64,000 bases of DNA. Origin: Tyzzerella sp. (GTDB lineage: Bacteria > Bacillota > Clostridia > Lachnospirales > Lachnospiraceae). Below the pieces are notes generated by a model. The model was not told where the DNA came from. It ran no database searches and saw nothing but the letters and a program-made list of their open reading frames with translations. Shown one piece after another: positions 54,927 to 62,498 of this stretch. The stretch covers positions 1-64,000 of the forward strand of contig JAFTWA010000035.1 in NCBI GenBank assembly GCA_017465565.1, written 5' to 3'. Position numbers and translations under genes: made by a program. The first letter of the stretch is position 1, and each line of letters starts with the position of its first letter.

Positions 54927-55206
54927 TAAAATAAATAAATCTGATTTTATCATGTTTGATTATGTAGAATGGACGTCAATAGTCGGGGATATCCTCGCAA
55001 TTGCACAAGGAATTGTGAGTCCAATTACTTTTTTTATAACAGGTCAGGCAACAACAAATCTCCCAGACTATACTTATAATTATTCTACAGGAATGATATT
55101 TCGAAGAACATCAGACCAAATATTTATTTTGATTTTTGGACGTGATGGGTCTATCACAACGAATTCTTATAATGCTGGAACGTGGTCTGGGTGGAAAATT
55201 AGATAA
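54916..55206 (+). other. Silent tail-fibre C-terminal cassette B
   Basis: 96 codons open from the LNG crossover codons with no start signal: LNGNKINKSDFIMFDYVEWT, then a tip-like sequence ending TTNSYNAGTWSGWKIR, a usual phage fibre ending. A stop codon (TAG) sits directly before LNG, so it can be expressed only after being joined to the N-terminus of the fibre gene. An internal ATG (54952) has no ribosome site. Its stop abuts that of cassette C. Confidence 0.75.
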
Positions 55207-55572
55207 CTATCTAATTCTAATAGCGGTCAAATTACCACGAATGTTATAACTAGCCGAATCGTATGCATAGGAGTTTAAATATATAGTGTTATCTTCCTCA
55301 GTTTCTAGAAAACCAACCGTGCAAACACCGCCACCACCGCTACCTGTCGAACGTACTTGAGGTAAATGGTAACTTCCCGTTGGTTCTTTTGCACATTGCA
55401 AATGTGCAGTTGTGCTAGCGTTGGAACTAATGGATATATCTATATATCCTACAATAATATAAGTACCTGGTGAAATTGATACTTCTGTTATGTTTTGCTG
55501 AGTACCGTAGACAGCTTCTACACTTCCAGATGCTCTAATAGTGGTTCCAATATTATTTGTTTTGCCATTTAA
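55207..55572 (-). other. Silent tail-fibre C-terminal cassette C (minus strand)
   Basis: 121 codons open from LNGKTNNIGTTIRASGSVEA through PGTYIIVGYIDISISSNAS, a GGGG tip (STGSGGGGVCTVGF) and the ending NIRGNLTAIRIR. An in-frame TAA precedes LNG and no start signal exists. Inversion between its site and the site in the fibre gene would fuse it in frame to the N-terminus. It converges exactly on cassette B (stops at 55206 and 55207). Confidence 0.78.
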
Positions 55573-55588
55573 TTAAGATTTTCTCTTT
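55562..55588. repeat. Right inverted repeat of the silent-cassette segment
   Basis: Reverse complement is AAAGAGAAAATCTTA-A-TTAAATGGCAA; pairs with 54900-54926. Confidence 0.85.
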
Positions 55589-55590
55589 GA

Positions 55591-55612
55591 TAGACCTTAC
55601 GGGGTCTTTTTA
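55591..55612 (+). terminator. Terminator between fibre region and lysis genes
   Basis: AGACC-TTACGG-GGTCT followed by TTTTA. Confidence 0.65.
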
Positions 55613-55635
55613 TACAAAGAAAGGAAGATGTGGCA

Positions 55636-55821
55636 ATGAACAAATTAATTGAAAGATTAACAAAACTGATTGATGTCAAAAGTCTTATGACATTATCACT
55701 TACCATTGGATTTTTAGTTTTGGTAGGCCGTGAGCTTATTGATGGTGACAAGTTTATGTCAATCTACACAATGATTGTAGGATTTTACTTTGGCGTGCAA
55801 TCAGTCAAAACAAGCGGTTAG
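55636..55821 (+). CDS. Small membrane protein, holin-like
   Basis: 61 residues from ATG 55636 (AAGGAAGATGTGGC). MNKLIERLTKLIDVKSLMTL then hydrophobic segments (TLSLTIGFLVLVGRELIDG; YTMIVGFYFGVQSV). Position directly before the second holin-like gene and the endolysin supports a holin or co-holin. Confidence 0.68.
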   Translation: MNKLIERLTKLIDVKSLMTLSLTIGFLVLVGRELIDGDKFMSIYTMIVGFYFGVQSVKTSG

Positions 55822-55833
55822 GCGGTGGTTAGG

Positions 55834-56094
55834 ATGGATGAAGCACAGTTGGTGGGAAATGCTGTTCTAGTCATTATTACATTGGGGGCGTTTGTTGTTG
55901 TAATTCAACGATTTACACAACCCATAAACGAATTGAAAATTGTTATCCAGGAATTGAAAGATTGCATCAAAGAAATTACAAAGGATAATGATGTACAAAA
56001 TAAAAGACTAGATGAACACGGCAAACAAATTGACGATTTGAAAATCAAAGTAGGGAATCTTGAAACAAAAGTAAATATGTATCACAGAGTGTAG
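55834..56094 (+). CDS. Membrane-anchored coiled-coil lysis protein (XhlA/holin-like)
   Basis: 86 residues from ATG 55834. One transmembrane helix (AVLVIITLGAFVVVIQ) followed by a long coiled coil (DDLKIKVGNLETKVNMYHRV end). Resembles hemolysin-XhlA-type lysis helpers in reverse domain order. Part of the lysis cassette. Confidence 0.65.
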   Translation: MDEAQLVGNAVLVIITLGAFVVVIQRFTQPINELKIVIQELKDCIKEITKDNDVQNKRLDEHGKQIDDLKIKVGNLETKVNMYHRV

Positions 56095-56135
56095 AGGGCG
56101 AGTAATTCGCTCTCTTTTTAGTTGCGCGGCGCAAC
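56094..56135 (+). terminator. Terminator plus second hairpin before the DUF2829 gene
   Basis: GAGGGCGA-GTAAT-TTCGCTCTC type stem (56094-56114) followed by TTTTT, then GTTGC-GCGGC-GCAAC (56121-56135). The DUF2829 gene starts 18 nt after the second hairpin. Confidence 0.7.
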
Positions 56136-56152
56136 AGAAGGGAGAAGATAAC

Positions 56153-56473
56153 ATGAATTTTGAAAAAGCGTTACAACACGTTAAATTGGGCTACAGAGTA
56201 GCAAGAAAAGGATGGAACGGTAAGGGAATGTGCATTTTCCTAACACCAGGTTCTGACGTGCCTTATACCAAGTTAAAACAACACAATCAAGATGCATTGG
56301 TTTGCGCAAGAAGTGATTTGCTTCCAAGAAACGAGGATGGTTTCTGTGATGAAAACACAATAATCCATATCAATGCTCACATTGATATGATTGCAGCGGA
56401 TGGCTCTATTGTTATTGGATGGCTCGCATCTCAAACAGATATGTTAGCAGAAGATTGGGAAATTGTACAATAG
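56153..56473 (+). CDS. DUF2829 protein, Tad2-like anti-Thoeris candidate
   Basis: 106 residues. MNFEKALQHVKLGYRVARKG then WNGKGMCIFL, HINAHIDMIAADGSIVIGWL and DMLAEDWEIVQ are the DUF2829 pattern. Characterised DUF2829 phage proteins (Tad2) bind the cyclic ADP-ribose-type signal of Thoeris immunity and so block abortive defence. Good length match to single-domain Tad2. It sits between lysis genes, GGGAGAAGATAAC site. Ligand specificity cannot be judged from sequence. Confidence 0.82.
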   Translation: MNFEKALQHVKLGYRVARKGWNGKGMCIFLTPGSDVPYTKLKQHNQDALVCARSDLLPRNEDGFCDENTIIHINAHIDMIAADGSIVIGWLASQTDMLAEDWEIVQ

Positions 56474-56488
56474 GAAGGAGATAATATT

Positions 56489-57316
56489 ATGGGAAAGAAA
56501 GTATTTTTATCAGCAGGTCACGGTGGAAGTGACCCAGGAGCAGTAGGGAATGGATTAAAAGAAAAAGATATTAATCTGCAAATTATGCTTGCAGACAAAG
56601 CGGAACTGGAACGTCATGGTGTCGAAGTAATATGTTCTAGATTAAAGGACGAAAATGACCCAGTAACTGAAGAAGTGAAAGAAGCAAATGCTAGTGGCGC
56701 AAAGATAGCAGTATCTCACCATGTAAATTCAGCAGAGAACAATAAGGCGGATGGTTCGGAAAGTCTCTATTATGGTACAAGCGCAGAAGGAAAACTCCTG
56801 GCGGAATACTGCGAGGAAGAAACAAAGAAACTTGGCCAAAACAGCAGGGGTGTAGTAGCAAGAAACGACTTATGGTTCTTGCGTGGAACTAAGATGGTTG
56901 CAGTAATCACAGAAAGTGCTTTCATCAACAACAAAAACGATATTTCGATTCTTGATACTGTTACAGAACAACAGAAATTTGGCCAAGCATATGCAAAGGC
57001 AATTCTTAGACATCTTGGAATTGAATACAAGCCAGTAACAACCTCTGTATCCACAACAGGCAAAGCAGAGGAAGTAAAAGTAGATTATGCAAAAAGCTTC
57101 AATAAGGCTTACGCAGGTACATATACTGTAAAATCATCTGATGGACTTAATATGAGAACAGGTGCTAATACAAGCAAGAAACTCATTAAGAATATTCCAA
57201 ACGGAGAAAAAGTACAGTGTTATGGTTACTACACAAGAGAATCAGACGGTACTGTATGGCTTTTAGTAACATACAAAGGATATACAGGCTTTATGTCAAA
57301 AGGATATTTAAAATAG
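56489..57316 (+). CDS. Endolysin: N-acetylmuramoyl-L-alanine amidase with SH3 domain
   Basis: 275 residues. Amidase_3 catalytic domain residues about 1-175 (VFLSAGHGGSDPGAVGNG with zinc His, Glu in KEKDINLQ, His in AVSHHVNSAENN, and Glu in VITESAFINN). C-terminal bacterial SH3 domain (YTVKSSDGLNMRTGANTSKK) binds the wall. No signal peptide, so it needs the holin. Last phage gene, followed by a terminator. Confidence 0.93.
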   Translation: MGKKVFLSAGHGGSDPGAVGNGLKEKDINLQIMLADKAELERHGVEVICSRLKDENDPVTEEVKEANASGAKIAVSHHVNSAENNKADGSESLYYGTSAEGKLLAEYCEEETKKLGQNSRGVVARNDLWFLRGTKMVAVITESAFINNKNDISILDTVTEQQKFGQAYAKAILRHLGIEYKPVTTSVSTTGKAEEVKVDYAKSFNKAYAGTYTVKSSDGLNMRTGANTSKKLIKNIPNGEKVQCYGYYTRESDGTVWLLVTYKGYTGFMSKGYLK

Positions 57317-57324
57317 CAAACAAT

Positions 57325-57355
57325 CCCCTGGTCACACGACTAGGGGATGAGTTTC
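57325..57355 (+). terminator. Terminator after the endolysin gene
   Basis: ATCCCCT pairs with AGGGGAT around GGTCACACGACT, followed by GAGTTTCTT. Confidence 0.65.
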
Positions 57356-57385
57356 TTCTTATTGTAAACTATGCACAAATATTAA

Positions 57386-57405
57386 TTGGTAACATGTTGG
57401 AAACA
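57386..57405. repeat. Right-end integrase arm-type repeats
   Basis: TTGGTAACA at 57386 and TTGGAAACA at 57397, 11 bp apart, mirroring the left-end set. Confidence 0.6.
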
Positions 57406-57455
57406 AAAATACAAGTTTTTGGCTTGTTTTCTACATGTTTTCGTTGTCTTTTAAA

Positions 57456-57469
57456 ATCACGTGTATAAT
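57456..57469. repeat. attR core
   Basis: ATCACGTGTATAAT, identical to attL. The bases that followed efp before insertion should begin here. Confidence 0.85.
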
Positions 57470-57483
57470 AAGAGTATGATATG

Positions 57484-57530
57484 AAAGGGTGCAAAGTCTT
57501 TGGATTAAAAGACTTTACACCCTTTTTTGC
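57484..57530. terminator. Original efp terminator, now beyond attR
   Basis: GGGTGCAAAGTCTTT pairs with AAAGACTTTACACCC, followed by TTTTTTGC. Placed where the efp terminator would be if the prophage were removed. Confidence 0.85.
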
Positions 57531-57547
57531 GCATTTATTAAAATTAA

Positions 57548-58426
57548 TTATGCTAACAGATTGTTTTCACAATCATAGTAGTAGGCGCAATCAGAAAGTA
57601 CTTCTTCCGGGCTTACCTGTGTCTCGTTAATTTCGACAATCATTTCATCCAGTTCGTCTCTCGATGGGCTCTTACTCTCAGGGACGATAATCATTTCATG
57701 GATACTGCTAGGAATGATATAATAATTCTCGCCCAATTCTTTTCCGATTTCTTTCAGCATATCATCATAAAGAATGCAGCATGCTCCAAAGCAGCGAAGA
57801 GAATTTGTAAGGACATATAAAGGACTGTCTTCTACCAGCTCGTAGCTTCTTGTTTTTAATAACTCGCAGATAACGACATGCATTGGTTTGAATTCTGCTG
57901 GAAGCAATTTCTGTGTGTTTTCCTGTGCAGCATCATATAATTCCTTTGTATGGGTATTCCATAACTTTATTAATTCGTTTGTAATTGGGATTGTGGCAGT
58001 GCCAGAAGAATCTGCCTCAAAGAGGATGTAAAAGACGATGGCAAAATCCAGATATGTGATGTGTGGAAGTGTGGTTAAAAGTGTTTCGTTTTTCTCTGCG
58101 TTAATTAACTTATAGACAATTTTAGATTTGATTTGCGAGAAGTCCTGAATGACATTGACCTCCCAGGTGTGTTCAAATCTGACTTCTTGATACAATTCAG
58201 AGACGCTTTCTGCGATTCCCTCGATCGTATAATTGCGTTCGAATTGCTCATAGTATTCCTCCAGATAAATGGTTGGTGAGATATTCACGCGTTTATCGGA
58301 TATCGACAGACCAACACGCTCTTGTCCGTTATTTTTGAGTGTGGTAATAATTTCGACATTCATATCATCTCCTAAAATTTTTTCTAACTTTTCTTTTACT
58401 GCAATAACAAATTGCTGATAATTCAT
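57548..58426 (-). CDS. DUF5688 family protein
   Basis: 292 residues, minus strand. MNYQQFVIAVKEKLEKILGD start, VNISPTIYLEEYYEQFERNY near residue 50, LPAEFKPMHVVICELLKTRS and a C-terminal half with YVLTNSLRCFGACCILYDDM. Typical of DUF5688, abundant in Lachnospiraceae; function unknown. GAAAGGAG site. It is convergent with the efp terminator. Confidence 0.8.
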   Translation of the reverse strand: MNYQQFVIAVKEKLEKILGDDMNVEIITTLKNNGQERVGLSISDKRVNISPTIYLEEYYEQFERNYTIEGIAESVSELYQEVRFEHTWEVNVIQDFSQIKSKIVYKLINAEKNETLLTTLPHITYLDFAIVFYILFEADSSGTATIPITNELIKLWNTHTKELYDAAQENTQKLLPAEFKPMHVVICELLKTRSYELVEDSPLYVLTNSLRCFGACCILYDDMLKEIGKELGENYYIIPSSIHEMIIVPESKSPSRDELDEMIVEINETQVSPEEVLSDCAYYYDCENNLLA

Positions 58427-58612
58427 ATAAACTCCTTTCTGAAAAGGCGCGTATTCTGTTAAATTACTTGGAAAATACGACAGGAATCTGTCTAAGAAAT
58501 AAATTTGATAAGTATTATGGTTTCTTGATTATAACTTAGAAGAATCAAAAAAGCAATACCTTTACTTTTGAAAATAATTATGTTACCATGAAAGATGTCT
58601 TAGATGACAAAT

Positions 58613-58684
58613 GCACCTATAGCTCAGGGGATAGAGCACCGCCCTCCGGAGGCGGGTGCGGCGGTTCGAATCCGCCTAGGTGTG
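58613..58684 (+). tRNA. tRNA-Arg (anticodon CCG)
   Basis: Acceptor GCACCTA/TAGGTGT (first pair G-U), D-arm GCTC...GAGC, anticodon arm CCGCC-CTCCGGA-GGCGG with anticodon CCG, T-arm GGCGG-TTCGAAT-CCGCC, discriminator G; CCA is not encoded. Reads the codon CGG. Possible promoter TTTACT/TACCAT at 58561-58589. It ends 23 bp before argS, so the two are probably on one transcript. Confidence 0.95.
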
Positions 58685-58707
58685 TTAAAAAATTCTTAGG
58701 AGGAAAT

Positions 58708-60474
58708 ATGAAGAAATTAGTTGATTTACTGACAGGTGAATTAGAGGCGGCTTTTGAAAAAGCAGGTTATGACAGCCAGTATGCGAGAGTAACGCTTTCC
58801 AACAGACCTGACTTATGCGAGTATCAATGTAACGGTGCGATGGCGGCGGCAAAAGCATACAAAAAAGCGCCAATCATGATTGCGAATGATGTTGTGGCAG
58901 CGCTGGAAGGCAGTCCATGCATTGAAAAAGTGGATGCAGTTAATCCTGGATTTATTAATATAATTTTAGATGCAGATTTTGTTGCATCATATTTGAAACA
59001 TATGAATGAAGAGGAGAAGCTTGGTGTTGATACTCCAGAGAAGGTGAAAACTGTCGTTGTGGATTACGGCGGAGCAAATGTTGCAAAGCCACTCCATGTG
59101 GGACATCTTCGTTCAGCAGTTATTGGCGAAAGCATTAAGCGTATTTCAAAATATGTGGGACATAAGGTGATTGGTGATGTTCATTTGGGTGACTGGGGAT
59201 ACCAGATGGGTCTGATTATTACAGAACTTAAGAAGAGAAAACCAGAGCTCCCATATTATGATGAGTCTTTTGAAGGAGAATATCCTGAAGAAGCACCATT
59301 TACAATCGGCGAATTGGAAGAAATCTATCCAACAGCAAGTGCTTACGCAAAAGAGCATGAGGACTATAAAGAAGAAGCACTTCAGGCTACTTATCTTTTG
59401 CAAAATGGGCACCGTGGATACACAGCAATCTGGAAGCATATTATGAATGTGTCTGTGGCAGATTTGAAGAAAAATTATGGAGCTCTCAATGTAGAGTTTG
59501 ACCTCTGGAAAGGGGAAGCAGACGCCCAGCCTTACATTCCAGATATGGTAGAATATCTGAAAAAAGAAGGATATGCATATGAAGACCAGGGTGCTTTGGT
59601 AGTTGATGTGAAGGAAGAGACAGATACGAAAGAAATCCCGCCATGTATGATTTTGAAATCAGATGGGGCTGCATTATATCCAACTACAGACCTTGCAACC
59701 TTGGTTGAGCGTGAAAAATTATATGAGCCAGACCAGGTGATTTATATTACAGATAAGCGTCAGGAATTACATTTTGTACAAGTTTTCCGCTGTGCAAAGA
59801 AAGCAAAGATTGTGCGTGGAGAGACAGAATTAAAGCATATCGGATTCGGTACAATGAATGGAAAAGACGGCAAGCCATTTAAGACAAGGGATGGCGGCGT
59901 AATGCGTCTGGAATATTTGATTTCTGATATTAATGAAAAGATGTATGAAAAGATTGCTGAAAACCGTACGGTGGAAGAAGCAGAAGCAAAGCAGACAGCG
60001 AAAAAGGTTGGCTTGGCAGCACTGAAATATGGCGACTTGTCAAATCAGGCTGCAAAAGATTACGTGTTTGATATTGACCGCTTCATTTCATTCGAAGGAA
60101 ATACGGGTCCATACATTTTATACACAATCGTGCGTATCAAATCAATCCTTGCAAAATATGCAGAAACAGGTAAAACAGCAGAAGCCTGTGAATTTATGAA
60201 AGCGGAATCTGCAAGCGCGAAAGCATTAATGTTAGAGGCTGCGAAGTTTAACAGCGTAATTGAAGGTGCATACGAAGAGCTTGCGCCACACAAGATTTGT
60301 GCATACATTTACGATTTATCAAATGCATTTAACCGTTTCTATCATGAAACAAAGATTCTTTCAGAAGAAAATGAAGACAGAAAAGCAGGATTTATTGCAC
60401 TTCTTTCTATTACAAAACGTGTATTAGAGGCATGTATCGATATGCTTGGATTTGAAGCTCCAGAAAGGATGTAA
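58708..60474 (+). CDS. argS: Arginyl-tRNA synthetase
   Basis: 588 residues from ATG 58708 (TAGGAGGAAAT); an open frame continues left through the tRNA and is not coding. Class I enzyme: HIGH-like motif NVAKPLHVGHLRSAVIG near residue 127, KMS region replaced by FKTRDGGV as usual in ArgRS, DALR anticodon-binding end (NAFNRFYHETKIL). Charges tRNA-Arg; directly preceded by a tRNA-Arg gene. Confidence 0.96.
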   Translation: MKKLVDLLTGELEAAFEKAGYDSQYARVTLSNRPDLCEYQCNGAMAAAKAYKKAPIMIANDVVAALEGSPCIEKVDAVNPGFINIILDADFVASYLKHMNEEEKLGVDTPEKVKTVVVDYGGANVAKPLHVGHLRSAVIGESIKRISKYVGHKVIGDVHLGDWGYQMGLIITELKKRKPELPYYDESFEGEYPEEAPFTIGELEEIYPTASAYAKEHEDYKEEALQATYLLQNGHRGYTAIWKHIMNVSVADLKKNYGALNVEFDLWKGEADAQPYIPDMVEYLKKEGYAYEDQGALVVDVKEETDTKEIPPCMILKSDGAALYPTTDLATLVEREKLYEPDQVIYITDKRQELHFVQVFRCAKKAKIVRGETELKHIGFGTMNGKDGKPFKTRDGGVMRLEYLISDINEKMYEKIAENRTVEEAEAKQTAKKVGLAALKYGDLSNQAAKDYVFDIDRFISFEGNTGPYILYTIVRIKSILAKYAETGKTAEACEFMKAESASAKALMLEAAKFNSVIEGAYEELAPHKICAYIYDLSNAFNRFYHETKILSEENEDRKAGFIALLSITKRVLEACIDMLGFEAPERM

Positions 60475-60478
60475 ACAA

Positions 60479-61645
60479 ATGACAGAAAAGTTATTTTATG
60501 AAGACAGCCATATGATAACCTTCTCTGCAATTGTGGAAGCTTGCGTAAAGCGTGGAGAGTATTATGAGGCGGTTCTTAACAGGACCGCCTTTTTTCCTGA
60601 GGGTGGCGGACAATATGCAGACACCGGCGTGATTGGTGGAGAGAGCGTACTGGATGTACAGGAGCGAGAAGGCATTATCTATCATAAGATGAAAACACCT
60701 TTAGAGGCAGGACAAACCGTGGAAGGTGCCATTGACTGGGAGGAACGTTTTTCGAAAATGCAGCAGCATTCGGGAGAACATATTGTGTCAGGTCTTGTAA
60801 ATGCGATGTACGGGTATGACAATGTGGGATTCCATATGGGAAGAGATGCTATCACAATGGATTTTAGCGGTGTTCTTTCTAAAGAGCAGTTAAAGGAAAT
60901 CGAGCAGAAAGCCAATGAGGCAGTCGTGAAGAATCTTGATATTGAAGTGCTTTATCCTTCAAAGGAAGAACTCACGGATATGGCATACCGCAGCAAAATT
61001 GAAATCGAGGGCCAGGTCCGCATTGTGCGGGTTCCTGGATATGACACCTGTGCCTGCTGTGCGCCACATGTAAAGAAGACAGGTGAAATTGGTCTTATTA
61101 AATTAATCGGTGTGCAGAATTATAAAGGCGGAGTGCGTGTTTCTATGTTATGCGGGTTCCGTGCAATTGCGGACTATGAGGAAAAAGCAGAGAGTGTGAA
61201 GCGGATTTCTGTCATGCTTTCGGCGAAAGAAGCAGAGGTTGCCGAAGAGGTTTTAAAGCTAAAAGAAGAAATTGCATCGCAAAAGGGGAAACTGATAGAA
61301 ATGCAGCGCACTCTTTTGAAATACAAAGTGAATGAGATTCCAGAAAATCAGGATTTGGTGATTCTTTTTGAATCCGGTTTGGAAGGAAGTGAGCCAAGAG
61401 AACTGATGAATCTGGTTCTGGAGAAGAAAGCAGAAGTTGCAGCAGTATTTGCCGGCAATGATGATAAGGGTTACCGTTATGTGATGGGAAGTAAAACAAG
61501 AGACATGAGACCGTTTGCCAAAACCTTGAATGAATTATTCCAAGGGCGGGGCGGCGGAAAGCCAGAGATGGTACAGGGCTCGCTATGTGGGGAAGAAGAA
61601 AAAATCAGGGAGGCAGTGAAAGCATGCAAAGAAAAAGCGTTTTAA
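60479..61645 (+). CDS. AlaX-like alanyl-tRNA editing protein with DHHA1 domain
   Basis: 388 residues from ATG 60479. N-terminal FFPEGGGQYADTG and the zinc-site motifs HSGEH (near 98) and CACCAPH identify the AlaRS editing domain; the C-terminus carries coiled coil and DHHA1 (GNDDKGYRYVMGSKTRDMRP, GRGGGKPEMVQGS). Hydrolyses mischarged Ser- or Gly-tRNA-Ala. It follows argS by 4 nt, forming a tRNA-quality operon. Confidence 0.92.
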   Translation: MTEKLFYEDSHMITFSAIVEACVKRGEYYEAVLNRTAFFPEGGGQYADTGVIGGESVLDVQEREGIIYHKMKTPLEAGQTVEGAIDWEERFSKMQQHSGEHIVSGLVNAMYGYDNVGFHMGRDAITMDFSGVLSKEQLKEIEQKANEAVVKNLDIEVLYPSKEELTDMAYRSKIEIEGQVRIVRVPGYDTCACCAPHVKKTGEIGLIKLIGVQNYKGGVRVSMLCGFRAIADYEEKAESVKRISVMLSAKEAEVAEEVLKLKEEIASQKGKLIEMQRTLLKYKVNEIPENQDLVILFESGLEGSEPRELMNLVLEKKAEVAAVFAGNDDKGYRYVMGSKTRDMRPFAKTLNELFQGRGGGKPEMVQGSLCGEEEKIREAVKACKEKAF

Positions 61646-62400
61646 AACAAATGTGGGATATTTTAAGTCCATTGATGCTTCGGTATGCAGTGGCCTATGT
61701 GATTGCCCTTCTTTTCCTGGATGAATATCGTGAACATCCGACAGAAATGGGGGCTGTTGCAGCAGTTTTGACTGTTCCATTTCTCATTCTGATGGTAAAG
61801 AAGGATAAAGCAAAAGAAAGGGAAGCAGGCATACTCCCGAATAAAAAGGCACCGCTTGGAAAATATGTAATGATTGCGGGAGTTAGTGCTGCTCTTGCGA
61901 TTGGTCTAAATAATCTGTTATTACTGGCTAATTTGGCTAAATACAGTGAGTCCTACCAGGAAGCGGCAGAAGCGCTTTATGCTCCGGCGTTTTTAGCACA
62001 GCTTCTCTGTGTGGGAATCGTGTATCCCATTCTGGAAGAGTATATGTTCCGTGGTGTGATTTATCGAAGAATGAGAGCTATTTCATCTCCGAAGAAAGCA
62101 ATTGTAATGTCATCAATTTTCTTTGGGCTCTATCATGGAAATCTCGTGCAAATGATTTACGGTACAGTGGCTGGCCTTATGCTGGCGTATGTGTACGAAA
62201 AATATGGTTCACTCAAAGCTCCTGTTCTGGCTCATGTGATTATGAATATTGTGGCGTGTGTGCTGACCGAAATGAATGGATTTGCATGGATGCTCGCCCA
62301 GCCGATTCGTGCAGCTGTGATTACGGGTGTATGCATTGTACTTGCTTTTGTCATATTAGCGCAAATACAGAAAATTGATGAAAAGCCAGAAAATGTATAA
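61624..62400 (+). CDS. CPBP family intramembrane metalloprotease
   Basis: 258 residues from ATG 61624, overlapping the previous gene by 22 nt (GGGAGGCAGTGAAAGC). Six to eight hydrophobic helices. Catalytic motifs: EEYMFRGVIYRRMR (EExxxR), FFGLYHGNL and HVIMN, as in Abi/CPBP glutamic proteases related to Rce1. Substrate unknown. Confidence 0.88.
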   Translation: MQRKSVLKQMWDILSPLMLRYAVAYVIALLFLDEYREHPTEMGAVAAVLTVPFLILMVKKDKAKEREAGILPNKKAPLGKYVMIAGVSAALAIGLNNLLLLANLAKYSESYQEAAEALYAPAFLAQLLCVGIVYPILEEYMFRGVIYRRMRAISSPKKAIVMSSIFFGLYHGNLVQMIYGTVAGLMLAYVYEKYGSLKAPVLAHVIMNIVACVLTEMNGFAWMLAQPIRAAVITGVCIVLAFVILAQIQKIDEKPENV

Positions 62401-62430
62401 TGGAAAATGTTACAAAGTTATTAAAAAACA

Positions 62431-62459
62431 TTGCAAATGCTTGAGTGCTATTATATAAT
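62431..62459 (+). promoter_or_regulatory. Promoter of the NlpC/P60 gene
   Basis: TTGCAA (62431-62436), 17-nt spacer, TATAAT (62454-62459), 40 nt before the ATG. Confidence 0.75.
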
Positions 62460-62498
62460 TCTAATGAGTATAAAAATTATATAAGCAGGATGGTAAAT

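Larger units (their letters stand above)
17761..57469. mobile_element. Integrated siphovirus-type prophage, about 39.7 kb
   Basis: Bounded by 14-bp direct repeats ATCACGTGTATAAT at 17761-17774 and 57456-57469. It holds integrase, repressor/Cro switch, replication, late regulator, terminase, portal, capsid, tape measure, tail fibre and lysis genes in normal phage order. Every essential module appears open. One antirepressor, one small structural gene and a recombinase are broken. Packaging genes and a 763-residue tape measure suggest a long non-contractile tail; no sheath gene was seen. Confidence 0.93.

Noticed and set aside
54952-55206. Cassette B as an independent gene starting at ATG 54952
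   Set aside because: No ribosome site before the ATG, and the open frame and the inverted repeat both begin upstream at the LNG crossover codons.
55630-57540. CRISPR array or diversity-generating retroelement near the fibre gene
   Set aside because: No regularly spaced repeats and no reverse transcriptase gene or template/variable repeat pair were found; variation here is by inverted cassettes.
58588-58707. N-terminal extension of ArgRS by 40 residues
   Set aside because: The extension is the tRNA-Arg gene translated; the ATG at 58708 has the ribosome site and matches the family start.
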